A stretch of DNA of 64,000 nt from Rhizobiales bacterium IMCC20636 (lineage in GTDB: Bacteria; Pseudomonadota; Alphaproteobacteria; Rhizobiales; GCA-2746425), in NCBI GenBank assembly GCA_016865015.1, contig CP018226.1:3441001-3505000 (forward strand), written 5' to 3'. Under the pieces are notes generated by a model. That model saw nothing but the letters and a program-made list of their open reading frames with translations. It did no database searches and was not told the DNA's origin. The stretch's first letter is position 1. Every line of letters starts with the position of its first letter. The position numbers were made by a program, and so were the translations under genes. This document shows positions 39,691 through 50,510 of the stretch, in pieces.

Positions 39691-40090
39691 CGACGTCCGT
39701 TCCACTATTCTGCAACGCACCTTCTGCGGCTTTGCGCTTGTACTGCTGTGCAATCAGAAGGCCTTTCAAAGGACGCAGGAATATCAAACAGAGAAACAGC
39801 GTCATCGGTATCCAGATCATCATATTGAGCCAGATAGGCGGGGTGAACATGACCTCTGTCATCAACACACCGACAACGGCCAGAAAACCCACAATAAAAA
39901 TCACGAAGATCGCCGGACCATCGCCACTGTCGATAAATTCAAAATCAAGATTGCAGTGGTCACAATGATCTGCAGTTTTGATAAAGCCCGAGAACAGATG
40001 CCCCTGACCGCATCTGGGGCACCGCCCTTTCAAGCCTGTCTGACTGATACTCAGGACAGGATAGCGCATCAGGTCATCCATATTATTCAA
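39680..40090 (-). CDS. DUF983 family membrane protein
   Basis: This 136-residue protein begins with a zinc-ribbon-like region: GRCPRCGQGHLF followed by DHCDHCNLDFEF, two CxxC pairs. Two membrane helices follow (PAIFVIFIVGFLAVVGVLM; LNMMIWIPMTLFLCLIFL). DUF983 proteins are usual members of alphaproteobacterial cox operons between coxC and surf1; their role is unknown, presumably oxidase assembly. The TTG start at 40090 has a GGAG seven bases before it; ATG 40081 is the alternative. Confidence 0.92.
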   Translation of the reverse strand: MNNMDDLMRYPVLSISQTGLKGRCPRCGQGHLFSGFIKTADHCDHCNLDFEFIDSGDGPAIFVIFIVGFLAVVGVLMTEVMFTPPIWLNMMIWIPMTLFLCLIFLRPLKGLLIAQQYKRKAAEGALQNSGTDVDAK

Positions 40091-40120
40091 CGTAGAACTC
40101 CATTCTAATGATCAAAACAA

Positions 40121-40155
40121 AAAAGGCGCGCCCGGAGATGCCGGGCGCGCCAAAA
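40121..40155 (-). terminator. Intrinsic terminator downstream of coxC
   Basis: An eleven-base perfect inverted repeat (GGCGCGCCCGG at 40125-40135 and its complement at 40141-40151) encloses a five-base loop. On the minus strand it is followed by TTTTTTGTTTTG. It lies between coxC and the DUF983-surf1 pair, so readthrough or a second promoter must feed the latter. Confidence 0.88.
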
Positions 40156-40174
40156 ATTACGATCTCACGTAAAT

Positions 40175-41008
40175 TTAGTGGATTGTCGCGCCGACAGATC
40201 CCCAAATATATATTGAGACAAACAGGAACAGCCAGACCACATCGACAAAGTGCCAGTACCAGGCAGCGGCCTCAAAACCGAAATGATGCTCCGGTGTGAA
40301 ATCACCTTTCAATGCACGCACCAGGCATACAATCAGGAAGATTGTTCCAATCAACACGTGGAACCCGTGGAAACCGGTCGCCATATAAAATGTTGAGCCA
40401 TAGATGCTTCCTGAGAAAGCAAAGGCGGCGTGAGAATACTCATAAGCCTGAACCACCGAAAACAGCGCGCCCAGAATGATCGTCAGGATCAGACCCCATT
40501 TGAGGCCATTGCGATCATTGTGGAGCAGCGCATGATGCGCCCAGGTAACAGTTGTGCCGGATGTCAGCAGTATCAACGTGTTGAGCAATGGCAGATGCCA
40601 CGGATCAAACACTTCAATTCCAACCGGAGGCCAATGCCCACCGGTATGCTCAACGCGGGCAACCTGCTGCACTTCGCCAGCAAACAGACTGGCATCGAAG
40701 AACGCCCAGAACCAGGCGACGAAAAACATCACCTCAGAGGCAATGAACAAGATCATCCCATAGCGCAAATGCAATTGCACCACTTTGGTGTGATGGCCTT
40801 CATGGCTTTCCTTGATGACATCGCCCCACCAGGCGATCATGGTATAGATGACACCCAGAAATCCGGGCAGCATCCACAGAGCCGAAGCCTCATGAAAATA
40901 GCTAACCGCACCCAAAGCCAGTGCCAACGCAGACACTGACCCCACAAAGGGCCAGGGGCTTGGGTCTACAAGGTGGTAGTCATGATCGTTGGCGTGTGTG
41001 TCAGCCAT
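40175..41008 (-). CDS. coxC: Cytochrome c oxidase subunit III
   Basis: CoxC (277 residues) is the seven-helix subunit III of the aa3 oxidase in the inner membrane. It begins HDYHLVDPSPWPFVGSVSAL, and has FIASEVMFFVAWFWAFFDASL near 95, WAHHALLHNDRNG, and the conserved ending HHFGFEAAAWYWHFVDVVWLFLF. The start has a GGGGAACCAC ribosome site. A strong terminator follows it. Confidence 0.98.
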   Translation of the reverse strand: MADTHANDHDYHLVDPSPWPFVGSVSALALALGAVSYFHEASALWMLPGFLGVIYTMIAWWGDVIKESHEGHHTKVVQLHLRYGMILFIASEVMFFVAWFWAFFDASLFAGEVQQVARVEHTGGHWPPVGIEVFDPWHLPLLNTLILLTSGTTVTWAHHALLHNDRNGLKWGLILTIILGALFSVVQAYEYSHAAFAFSGSIYGSTFYMATGFHGFHVLIGTIFLIVCLVRALKGDFTPEHHFGFEAAAWYWHFVDVVWLFLFVSIYIWGSVGATIH

Positions 41009-41093
41009 GTGGTTCCCCGATCTTTCTCGTCACTTTTATTAGCGCTTCAATAGCGCGATTTCTCGTTCGCTCATAGAGCTTTCTGGTCATGTC

Positions 41094-41714
41094 CTAAAGC
41101 TTTTCAGCCGGATTATCTTTTGCACCATCATCCAGCTTTGCAACAGGTTCAACGCTGCTTTCAACCGGAAAGAAGGTATAGGACAGTGTTATTGTGTTGA
41201 CCGAATCCAAATCCGGATCGTCAGCAATGGCAGGATCAATAAAGAACACCACTGGCATTTCAACAGTTTCACCGGCAGCCAGTACCTGTTCAGTGAAGCA
41301 GAAACACTCCAGCTTGTTGAAATAGGCCCCAGCCGATTGTGGCGTCACGTTAAACGTGGAGGTTCCGATGGTCTGCGTTTCAGCTGAATTGGAAAAGCTG
41401 TAAGACGCCTCACCGGTCTCACCGACCTGCAATACCATCTGACGCTGGGTTGGCTTGAACGACCAAGGCAGCCCTCCGGCAATGTTGGCATCGAATCGTA
41501 TGGTCACCTTCCGATCGAGCACCTGCCCCGCTTCGCTCTCTGCGATTTGGGTGGTTCCGCCATAACCGGTGACCTTGCAGAACAGATTGTAAAGCGGCAC
41601 GGCCGCATAGGACATCCCAATCATCGCTGACAGAAAAACAACACAGGCCGCTGCCGTCAGGCGCTGCCGCTTCATGCGTTTGTCATTGTTGGTGATCGTT
41701 GGCTCGCTCTGCAT
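41094..41714 (-). CDS. ctaG: Cytochrome c oxidase assembly protein CtaG (Cox11)
   Basis: Cox11 delivers copper to the CuB site of subunit I. The 206-residue protein has one N-terminal membrane helix (AACVVFLSAMIGMSYAAVPLY) with the conserved FCKVTGYGG following, and the copper-binding motif ECFCFTEQ near residue 140. PVVFFIDPAIADDPD and ITLSYTFF complete the family pattern. It lies between coxF and coxC. Confidence 0.97.
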   Translation of the reverse strand: MQSEPTITNNDKRMKRQRLTAAACVVFLSAMIGMSYAAVPLYNLFCKVTGYGGTTQIAESEAGQVLDRKVTIRFDANIAGGLPWSFKPTQRQMVLQVGETGEASYSFSNSAETQTIGTSTFNVTPQSAGAYFNKLECFCFTEQVLAAGETVEMPVVFFIDPAIADDPDLDSVNTITLSYTFFPVESSVEPVAKLDDGAKDNPAEKL

Positions 41715-41730
41715 CGGATGGGAACCTTTC

Positions 41731-41901
41731 CTAAAACGGCTTGTTCAAGAGTTCAGGGCCAAATTTGAAAATTGTCATCAGATAGAACAAAGCCACGAGA
41801 AAAATAAGGCCAAGGGCAATTGCAACGGATCGCTTGTTGCGTCGTTTCTTGTCATCGGCAGATAGTTCAACACCGTCTTCTGCAATAATCGGTTCACTCA
41901 T
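41731..41901 (-). CDS. Small single-helix CoxF-like protein of the cox operon
   Basis: This 56-residue protein starts MSEPIIAEDGVELSADDKKRR and has one membrane helix (SVAIALGLIFLVALFYLMTIF) near its C terminus. Small CtaF/CoxF-like proteins of this design occur between ctaB and cox11 in Alphaproteobacteria. The frame runs back to a GTG at 41913, but ATG 41901 lies just eight bases after the ctaB stop and is preferred. A function in oxidase assembly is inferred from position. Confidence 0.85.
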   Translation of the reverse strand: MSEPIIAEDGVELSADDKKRRNKRSVAIALGLIFLVALFYLMTIFKFGPELLNKPF

Positions 41902-41909
41902 GGCTGGTC

Positions 41910-42878
41910 TCACAATGCAATTTTGATGACAGCTTCAAACAGAAGCACGCCAAACAGGGCAAACAGATACAGAATAGAATAGGCAAACAACCGTTTCGCT
42001 GCGCGGTTGGTGTTCTCTGTGTTTTTATCGCGGTAGACGTAAATTGCATTGGCAATAAAACCGAGGCTGAGTGCCGCTGTCGTCACACCATAGACAAGCC
42101 CGCCAAAACCAAGAAACCAGGGAGACATTGCGACAGGCGCCAGCAAAACCGAATAGATCAGGATTTGTTTCCGCGTATAGGCATCACCGGAGACAACCGG
42201 CATCATCGGAATGCCCGCACGTGCATAATCCTGGCTGGCAAACAGCGCCAGAGCCCAAAAATGCGGCGGGGTCCACATGAAGATGATGAGGAACAGAACA
42301 AAGGCCTCAATACCCACAGATCCAGTCATGGCAGCCCAGGCAACAACCGGTGGCAACGCACCTGCTGCGCCCCCAATCACGATGTTCTGCTGCGTGAAGC
42401 GTTTCAGCCAGATGGTGTAGACAACGGCATAGAAGAAAATTGTAAAAGCCAGCAGACTGGCGGCCAGCCAATTGGACACCAGTCCCAGCACCATCACCGA
42501 CAATGCTGCCATGAACAGGCCAAATGCCAATGCCTCACCACGGGACACGCGACCGGCTGGAATTGGGCGGTTAGCGGTCCGCTTCATCAGTTTGTCGAGA
42601 TCGGCCTCATACCACATGTTCAGCGCACCGGAGGCACCGCCGCCAATGGCAATGCATAATAGTGCAATCGCGCCAGTTACCGGACCCAAGAGCATCGTTC
42701 CCGATGTGGCTGCTGCGCTGACCAGACCGACCAGTGCCGTGAAAACCACAAGACGCATGACGCCCGGTTTCATCAGAGCGAAAAAGTCCTTTGGCTCTGC
42801 CTGGGAAATGCGATGTTCAACAGCCGTTGCGGCCAGCGCCTGCAATTCCGTTCGTGCCTCGATATCCGCTGTCGACAT
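41910..42878 (-). CDS. ctaB: Protoheme IX farnesyltransferase (heme O synthase)
   Basis: CtaB attaches a farnesyl group to heme b, giving heme O, the precursor of heme A in the oxidase. The 322-residue UbiA-type membrane protein has the first Asp-rich motif [21 protein letters not shown] near residue 90 and the second region [18 protein letters not shown] with [14 protein letters not shown]. About nine membrane helices are visible. It sits between coxA and coxF in the operon. Confidence 0.97.
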   Translation of the reverse strand: MSTADIEARTELQALAATAVEHRISQAEPKDFFALMKPGVMRLVVFTALVGLVSAAATSGTMLLGPVTGAIALLCIAIGGGASGALNMWYEADLDKLMKRTANRPIPAGRVSRGEALAFGLFMAALSVMVLGLVSNWLAASLLAFTIFFYAVVYTIWLKRFTQQNIVIGGAAGALPPVVAWAAMTGSVGIEAFVLFLIIFMWTPPHFWALALFASQDYARAGIPMMPVVSGDAYTRKQILIYSVLLAPVAMSPWFLGFGGLVYGVTTAALSLGFIANAIYVYRDKNTENTNRAAKRLFAYSILYLFALFGVLLFEAVIKIAL

Positions 42879-43027
42879 GTTTGCCCGTGTAACTTTTCTG
42901 GTTCAATTTGTTTCAGTTATGTGAATGGGATCTGCATTCAACGTGTCAATTGACCCCAGACACTAAACAAACTGCCAGCCTGTTCTTTCGAAAGGCCGGC
43001 AGCGGAGTTTCATAATATTGCCGACGC

Positions 43028-44683
<1,656 letters not shown>

Positions 44684-44752
44684 TTACGGTCCCGGCGGGC
44701 CCAACCGGGCCCATTTCAATATCATACAGCCTGACGTTCGCAGCCCGAAGGC

Positions 44753-45637
44753 CTAGCGCTGCGCCAGCTTGCGTTGTTCATCCAGAAGGCCAGCCAGCAT
44801 TTCGTTGGCCCCTTCCACATCTTCTGCTGCCATGTTGGCCCATTGTGTGAATTGCTCGTCACTGACGACACGGATCACAATTGGCATGAAAGCATGCAGG
44901 GTGCCACAAAGCTCCGAGCACTGGCCGTAATAGACGCCTTCGCGCTCAGCCTCAAACCAGGTTTCATTCAACCGACCGGGAACCGCATCCATTTTCAGGC
45001 CCATAGAAGGCATCGCAAATGAGTGCAAAACGTCTGCGGCAGTGACCTGAACACGCACGACCTTGCCAACGGGAACAACGATCTCATTATCGACGGCCAG
45101 CAGACGCGGGTCATTTGGACCACGTTCGTCGTCTTGCAGCATGTAGGAATCGAAGGAAATATCGTTGTTATCAGGGTATTCGTAACCCCAATACCACTGA
45201 TAACCAGTTGCCTTGATCGTCATGTGGGCTTCCGGAATCTCCAACTGATTGTAGAGCAGACGGAAGGACGGAACGGCCAGAACAACAAGAATCAGAACCG
45301 GCGCAACGGTCCAGACAATCTCGATCATGGTGTTGTGAGTCGTCTTCGACGGGGTCGGGTTCGCTTTTCTGTTAAACTTCACCGCGCAGAGGATGAGAAG
45401 CAACAGGACGAACAACACGATCGGGACGACAATCCACAACGTAAATGTGTTGAAGGAGTTGATCTGCTCCATGACGGGAGATGCAGCTTCCTGAAAACTT
45501 ATCTGCCAGGGATGCGGTTGATCAGCAAATGCGGCGCTTCCCAGCCCAAGCAATGCGGTAGTCCCGCCCAAAAGGACAGTTGCTGTCCGCTTTGAAAACT
45601 TCAAAAGCGCGGGCGCACTGCGCTTCAACTTCATCAT
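44753..45637 (-). CDS. coxB: Cytochrome c oxidase subunit II
   Basis: CoxB (294 residues) carries the dinuclear CuA centre that accepts electrons from cytochrome c. It has a signal peptide ending near AAFADQP, two membrane helices (TFTLWIVVPIVLFVLLLLILC; MIEIVWTVAPVLILVVLAVP), the aromatic region KATGYQWYWGYEYPD, the first CuA histidine in DVLHSFAMPSMGLK, and the CuA loop YYGQCSELCGTLHAFMP. It is the first gene of the cox operon, with a 538-base untranslated region before the divergent ialB. Confidence 0.99.
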   Translation of the reverse strand: MMKLKRSAPALLKFSKRTATVLLGGTTALLGLGSAAFADQPHPWQISFQEAASPVMEQINSFNTFTLWIVVPIVLFVLLLLILCAVKFNRKANPTPSKTTHNTMIEIVWTVAPVLILVVLAVPSFRLLYNQLEIPEAHMTIKATGYQWYWGYEYPDNNDISFDSYMLQDDERGPNDPRLLAVDNEIVVPVGKVVRVQVTAADVLHSFAMPSMGLKMDAVPGRLNETWFEAEREGVYYGQCSELCGTLHAFMPIVIRVVSDEQFTQWANMAAEDVEGANEMLAGLLDEQRKLAQR

Positions 45638-46175
45638 AATGACAACCTTTTGCCAGTTTGTATTTCTGAATGGTGCCGCTGCAAAAGCGACTCCGTTTCA
45701 ACTAAGTACCCCAGTGTCTGGCGTTGATCCATCCTTGCGAGCATAAAAAGCTGAAAATGTGATCCATATTTCCGCCTTCATATACGAGGCTTGCCCAGCT
45801 GTGTCGAGAGGAACTTACGTCCAAACCCTGCTACTTTTCGCCACCATGCAAAATAATATTCATCAACCTGAATATAACATTTGATCACGAGGAACAAGTC
45901 AGTCTCCCACGTCATGCGTTTTGGCACTGTCCAGGATACAATAGGGCGCTGCATTCAATTGTACCTGCGACAGATTATCGCCCGAATTCACAGGCAACCG
46001 GTTCCCACAGCAGCGTCAGACTGTGATTGCCTCTCCTGCATATTAAATTCGTGTAAGAAAAGTTCGATTTGCAACGATTTGGGGGGCGAACATCACGCTT
46101 GACCGCTGCATTGCTTGACAGCGTGCCATGCTCTGCTAGGGACGTTACAACTTTGGTTAATCGAGATCAGGTCCC
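45638..46175. other. Divergent regulatory region between coxB and ialB
   Basis: This 538-base region contains no convincing open reading frame and no RNA gene that I can recognise. It should contain the cox operon promoter on the minus strand. The plus strand has a candidate ialB promoter near 46115-46142, listed separately. The coxB start is preceded by AAAAGG. Confidence 0.4.
46115..46142 (+). promoter_or_regulatory. Candidate promoter for ialB-tldD
   Basis: A perfect -35 hexamer TTGACA (46115-46120) is followed 16 bases later by TAGGGA (46137-46142), a weak -10. It lies about 34 bases before the ialB start. The -10 is a poor match, so the call is moderate. Confidence 0.45.
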
Positions 46176-46679
46176 ATGCAGATTTCTTTTCGAGCGTTCT
46201 CCGCTTTTGTATTTTTTAACATCGTGATGCTGGTTTCTTTGCCAGCCAGTGCACAGCAGTCGCAGACACCGTATGGTGACTGGAACATGCGTTGTGAGAC
46301 GCCGCCCGGGGCTCAGGGGCCTCAATGCGCGCTGATGCAATATGTTGTCGCCGAATCCCGTCCCAATGTCGGGCTCAGCGTGATCATGCTGAAAACCGCC
46401 GATGGCAAGGCAAAACTGCTGCGTATCATTACGCCGTTGGGTGTACTCCTGCCATCCGGCCTTGGTCTGAAAATTGATGATGATGACATCGGCCGCGCCG
46501 GTTTTGTGCGTTGTATTGCGGAAGGTTGTCTGGCTGAAGTCATTCTGGAAGATGAGTTGCTGAACAAATTGCGCCGCGGGCAGCAGGCCACCTTCATTGT
46601 CTTCGTTTCGCCAGAAGATGGCATAGGCATTCCGATCTCCCTGTCCGGCTTCAGCGCCGGCTATGATGCCCTGCCATGA
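46176..46679 (+). CDS. Invasion-associated locus B (IalB) family protein
   Basis: This 167-residue protein has a signal peptide (FFNIVMLVSLPASAQ) and then the IalB family core: YGDWNMRCETPPGAQGPQCALMQ, an alternating basic/hydrophobic stretch with RIITPLGVLLPSGLGLKID, and FVRCIAEGCLAEVILEDELL near residue 120. Four cysteines probably form two disulfides in the periplasm. IalB was described in Bartonella; function in free-living relatives is unclear. Its stop overlaps the tldD start (ATGA). Confidence 0.92.
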   Translation: MQISFRAFSAFVFFNIVMLVSLPASAQQSQTPYGDWNMRCETPPGAQGPQCALMQYVVAESRPNVGLSVIMLKTADGKAKLLRIITPLGVLLPSGLGLKIDDDDIGRAGFVRCIAEGCLAEVILEDELLNKLRRGQQATFIVFVSPEDGIGIPISLSGFSAGYDALP

Positions 46680-48121
46680 CAACGGCGTCCAAACCAGATG
46701 ATTTTTTTGAAGGTCTCGACCTGTCCTCGTCCCGAACCCGTGGTCGTGTTGCGGATGCGCTGACGCATTCGGACGATGGCGAATTGTTTGCAGAATACCG
46801 CCAGCAGGAAAGCCTGAGTTTCGACAATGGCCGTTTGAAAAGCGCAACCTTTGATGTGGATCAGGGCTTTGGCCTGCGCAGCGTTTGTGGTGAAGCTGTT
46901 GGCTACTCCCATTCAAGTGAATTGTCCGATGCTGCAATGGCGCGCGCTGTCGATGCTGTGAGTGCTGTGAGCAAGGGCTATTCCGGGACTTATTCTGATG
47001 CGCCAATGCGCACAAATGCCAAATTATACAGCGATGAAAATCCACTGACCTCTCCCGAATACGGTCAGAAAATCGCATTGCTTGAAGCTGTTGACGCCTA
47101 TGCCAGGGATACCGGGTCAGATATTGCTCAGGTTTCCGCAAGCCTGGCTGCCAGTTGGCAGATCGTCAAAATCCTGCGCGCCGATGGTCATCTGGTGGAA
47201 GATATCCGCCCGATGCTGCGGTTCAATGTGTCGGTGATTGCCAAAGATGGTGCACGCCAGGAAACCGGTTCGTTCGGATTTGGCGGACGCGACGGGTTTG
47301 ACGCATTTGTCACAGAGGCCGCCTGGAAATCCGGCGTTGATGAAGCCATACGTCAGGCGCGCGTCAACCTCGGTGCTGAGGCCGCTCCTGCCGGCGAAAT
47401 GGACGTTGTATTGGGGCCGGGCTGGCCAGGCATCCTGCTGCATGAAGCGGTTGGGCATGGCTTGGAAGGAGACTTCAACCGCAAAGGCACGTCCGCCTTT
47501 GCCAGCCTGATGGGAGAGCAAGTCGCCTCAAAAGGCGTCACCATTGTTGATGATGGAACGATCGAGGCCAGACGCGGATCGCTGACCGTGGATGATGAAG
47601 GCACTCCGACCTCCCGTACCGTCCTGATTGAGGATGGCAAGCTGGTTGGTTACATGCAGGACCGTCAGAACGCCCGGCTGATGGGTGTTGCGGCTACAGG
47701 CAATGGACGTCGGCAATCCTATGCTCATGTCCCCATGCCACGCATGACGAACACATATATGCTTGGCGGGAATGATGCACCCGAGGACATTGTCGGGTCT
47801 TTGAAAGACGGGCTTTATGCGGTCGCCTTTGGTGGTGGTCAGGTGGATATCACATCAGGCAAGTTCGTGTTCTCCTGTACAGAAGCATATCGTGTCAAAA
47901 ACGGCAGAATTGGCACACCGGTGAAGGGTGCCATGCTGATTGGAAACGGACCCGATGCAATGCGGCGCGTGTCCATGATCGGCAATGATATGCAACTGGA
48001 CCGGGGCATGGGAACATGCGGCAAGGCCGGACAATGGGTGCCGGTAGGGGTTGGCCAACCAACCCTGCGCATTGATGCCATCACGGTCGGCGGCACGCAA
48101 AAAGGCGCAACACCGGGCTGA
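46676..48121 (+). CDS. tldD: Metalloprotease TldD
   Basis: TldD forms with TldE (PmbA) a zinc protease that unfolds and cuts peptides; known roles include CcdA degradation and microcin maturation. The 481-residue protein contains the zinc motif HEAVGHGLEGDFNRKG near residue 260, and the C-terminal cysteine ligand region GTCGKAGQWVPVGVGQPTLR near 445. Sites such as DDEGTPTSRTVLIEDGKL are conserved. It is translationally coupled to ialB and no tldE is visible in the window. Confidence 0.97.
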   Translation: MTTASKPDDFFEGLDLSSSRTRGRVADALTHSDDGELFAEYRQQESLSFDNGRLKSATFDVDQGFGLRSVCGEAVGYSHSSELSDAAMARAVDAVSAVSKGYSGTYSDAPMRTNAKLYSDENPLTSPEYGQKIALLEAVDAYARDTGSDIAQVSASLAASWQIVKILRADGHLVEDIRPMLRFNVSVIAKDGARQETGSFGFGGRDGFDAFVTEAAWKSGVDEAIRQARVNLGAEAAPAGEMDVVLGPGWPGILLHEAVGHGLEGDFNRKGTSAFASLMGEQVASKGVTIVDDGTIEARRGSLTVDDEGTPTSRTVLIEDGKLVGYMQDRQNARLMGVAATGNGRRQSYAHVPMPRMTNTYMLGGNDAPEDIVGSLKDGLYAVAFGGGQVDITSGKFVFSCTEAYRVKNGRIGTPVKGAMLIGNGPDAMRRVSMIGNDMQLDRGMGTCGKAGQWVPVGVGQPTLRIDAITVGGTQKGATPG

Positions 48122-48129
48122 TCTGCACC

Positions 48130-48306
48130 TCAGATGTTGCCAAACACGACCCCAGCCAGCATTGCCACATAGGCAACCATCAGAATTTCAAATGTATTTC
48201 CGGAGACAACCGGTATTGCGATATTCACATATTTGACTGCGACGACGAGGCAGAACAGCACAACGGATATTATGAAGACGCCAAATGACGGGCTGCTGAG
48301 TTTCAT
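48130..48306 (-). CDS. Small membrane protein, 58 residues
   Basis: A 58-codon frame on the minus strand begins with ATG at 48304-48306, has AGGAG nine to ten bases upstream, and ends just after the convergent tldD. The product starts MKLSSPSFGVF and has two hydrophobic segments, FIISVVLFCLVVAVKYV and TFEILMVAYVAMLAGVVFG. I do not recognise the family. The good ribosome site and clean two-helix design make it a likely real gene. Confidence 0.7.
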   Translation of the reverse strand: MKLSSPSFGVFIISVVLFCLVVAVKYVNIAIPVVSGNTFEILMVAYVAMLAGVVFGNI

Positions 48307-48366
48307 GGCTTCAGGCTCCTGATGATTCGCCGGATTATGCCAGTGTGGAACAAGATTTATAACCGC

Positions 48367-48885
48367 CTATTGTTCCGAAAACTCAGCCAAATATGCTTTT
48401 AGCCACGCATCCAGCCTTTCTCTGTTTACGCCAAAGTCTTCGATGCCGAGCAAACTTTGCGACAGGATCACGACGCTCACCCGGCCATCCTCCAGTGGCA
48501 CAACTTCAATATCAATGATATCGGGAAATTTGAGCCCGCGGGACAGTGCCTCAAAGCGTGCTTTTCTCTGCCCGTTGTCTCGTGACATCAGGCGGGCGCG
48601 GGGGTTTTCATCGCCAGCGACATATCTCATGAACCACTCAAAAACAGCGTCTTCGTCAGCTTTGACTGCCGGACTTGTATGCGTCCGTTTTGCCCTCGTG
48701 CAGTAGCTGCCATCTGATATATCCGGACATGCCAGTGCCCAATTCGGGGTGGATCGCCCCGACCAGGTCGACAATGCAACAGGCTCGATTTGAGCGAGTC
48801 GGTGCCACAATTTTTCAGGGCCGATCATCATCAGGCTCATCCCAAGGAAGGCGAGCAACAACACCAGTACAAGGAGTATTTTCAC
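48367..48885 (-). CDS. DUF1499 domain protein
   Basis: The 172-residue protein has an N-terminal membrane segment (LLVLVLLLAFLGMSLMMIGP) and a periplasmic domain with the DUF1499 pattern: PNWALACPD, DAVFEWFMRYVAG, SRGLKFPDIIDIEV and FGVNRERLDAWL. DUF1499 function is unknown. The start is GTG, with a poor ribosome site. It lies between the small membrane gene and the sugar dehydrogenase gene on the same strand. Confidence 0.85.
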   Translation of the reverse strand: MKILLVLVLLLAFLGMSLMMIGPEKLWHRLAQIEPVALSTWSGRSTPNWALACPDISDGSYCTRAKRTHTSPAVKADEDAVFEWFMRYVAGDENPRARLMSRDNGQRKARFEALSRGLKFPDIIDIEVVPLEDGRVSVVILSQSLLGIEDFGVNRERLDAWLKAYLAEFSEQ

Positions 48886-48920
48886 TATCAGGTTTCTTTT
48901 CGATCTGGATTGAGGGGCAG

Positions 48921-50132
48921 CTACTCTGTTCGGGGCGAAATTTTGAACAAACCACCCTCATATTCATCGGTCAGGAACCAGATGTTGCCCGAAGCGTCGA
49001 CATCCACATCGCGAATGCGACCCCATTTTGACATGTCCCATCGCTCCTCGTGAATGACCTCAGGCAAGTCGCCGCTGATATCGAGAGCAAGACGAGCAAT
49101 CAACTGATCTTTCAATGCTCCGACAAAGGCATTCCCACTCCACGCCTGCGTGCCATTCGATCCGTAAAAAGCCAGACCCGACGGGGCGATTGACGGGTCC
49201 CAGTAATAAACCGGCTGCTCAAACCCCTCGCCTTGCGTTCCCTGACCAATCTTGAACCCTGAATAATGGCGGCCATAGGAGATTTCGGGCCACCCATAAT
49301 TCAGACCGGCCTTTGGCTGGTTGAGTTCGTCGCCACCTCGAGCGCCATGTTCAACAACCCAGTACAGTCCGGTCGTCGGATGAATGGCAGCGCCCTGAGG
49401 ATTGCGGTGTCCAATAGACCACAATTCGGCAAGCGCGTCAGGATCGCCAACAAAAGGGTTGTCCTGCGGAATTGAGCCATCTGCATTGATGCGAATGACC
49501 GATCCGGCATGATCGCCCTTGTCCTGAGCTCTCTCTGATTCTCCGCGCTCGCCAATCGTGACGAACAGCGTACCGTCAGGCGCAAAAGTGAGACGAGAGC
49601 CAAAATGGCGGCCACTGTCCGTTTTTATGTTTTGACGAAAAATCACCTGCTGCTGATCAAGGCTGGCTTCAAGACCCTCCCGATTCAAACGAGCACGCAA
49701 GACAGCCGTTCCGGCACCGTTGTCACCCGGTTCAGAAAAGGACAAATAAATCAGCTGATTATTGGCAAAATCGGGGTCAAGCGCGACATCGAGCAGGCCG
49801 CCCTGCCCGCCATCATAGACCGCTGGAACGCCTTCTATTGCCGGGCCCAATTGTCCGTTGCCAGCGAGCCGCAGCCGGCCGGGACGTTCCGTCACCAGAA
49901 CCGTGCCATCCGGCAAAAAGCTCATGCCCCAGGGGTTTTCAAGACCAAGAGCAATGGCCGTCACATCCACCGTGGCCTGCTCGGTGGCAAATTCGCCGGA
50001 CCATTTGTCGAGGTCACGTTTTTCAAACACCGTGTTGGCGGCACTGGCGTCTTTTGCCCAGTGCAATTGAAGAGGTCCGCTCAATATTGCGAGGCTGACA
50101 AAGCCCAACGCAAATTTCCTGTGAAGTTCCAT
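48921..50132 (-). CDS. PQQ-dependent sugar dehydrogenase (GSDH/soluble aldose family)
   Basis: The 403-residue protein starts with a signal peptide (FVSLAILSGPLQLHWAKDASA) and then the six-bladed propeller typical of soluble PQQ sugar dehydrogenases: GLENPWGMSFLPDGTVLVTER near residue 70, GGQGGLLDVALDPDFANN, GSRLTFAPDGTLFVTIGER, IGHRNPQGAAIHPTTG and DVDASGNIWFLTDEYEGGLF. It would oxidise aldoses in the periplasm; substrate unknown, and no PQQ synthesis genes are seen here. Start 50132 has GGAAGG six bases upstream; an open frame to 50195 is not needed. Confidence 0.93.
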   Translation of the reverse strand: MELHRKFALGFVSLAILSGPLQLHWAKDASAANTVFEKRDLDKWSGEFATEQATVDVTAIALGLENPWGMSFLPDGTVLVTERPGRLRLAGNGQLGPAIEGVPAVYDGGQGGLLDVALDPDFANNQLIYLSFSEPGDNGAGTAVLRARLNREGLEASLDQQQVIFRQNIKTDSGRHFGSRLTFAPDGTLFVTIGERGESERAQDKGDHAGSVIRINADGSIPQDNPFVGDPDALAELWSIGHRNPQGAAIHPTTGLYWVVEHGARGGDELNQPKAGLNYGWPEISYGRHYSGFKIGQGTQGEGFEQPVYYWDPSIAPSGLAFYGSNGTQAWSGNAFVGALKDQLIARLALDISGDLPEVIHEERWDMSKWGRIRDVDVDASGNIWFLTDEYEGGLFKISPRTE

Positions 50133-50198
50133 GATACGCCTTCCGCAAAGCCCTTTGATATGGGGTGACATGGGGCGTATGCGGAAGATCGCCAAGGT

Positions 50199-50390
50199 CT
50201 AGTCAAGAAATTTTGCCCGGGCTCTGCGCTGAATCCGCTGCAATTCGGGTTTCTGGTCCCTGTAACTCTGCCAAAGAAGCGTCGCGACAGCAGTCACCAT
50301 GCAAGCAAAGCCAAGGGCGAGAAGCGCTGACAGTGTACCTGCCTCATCCAAACCCAATATTGTGCCGATGGAAATCAAAGACGATGTCAT
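50199..50390 (-). CDS. Small single-helix protein of unknown function
   Basis: This 63-residue protein begins MTSSLISIGTILGLDEAG, has one membrane helix (LSALLALGFACMVTAVATLLW), and ends with a basic tail (YRDQKPELQRIQRRARAKF). ATG 50390 has GGAG nine bases upstream; a TTG at 50405 is also in frame. It lies between the sugar dehydrogenase and RluA genes on the same strand. I do not recognise it. Confidence 0.6.
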   Translation of the reverse strand: MTSSLISIGTILGLDEAGTLSALLALGFACMVTAVATLLWQSYRDQKPELQRIQRRARAKFLD

Positions 50391-50510
50391 CACGGGGTTC
50401 TCCAACTATGTTCAAGCTGGAGCCAGGATGCTGTCCAAAGCCGACTCTAGAATGGAAAAATTGAGGCAAATGCGTGATTTTTCGTTAACGCACTCTGAAT
50501 CAATAAATTT

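Noticed and set aside
40125-40151. Palindromic GGCGCGCC region as a restriction-site or attachment feature
   Set aside because: The T-run on the minus strand explains it as a terminator.
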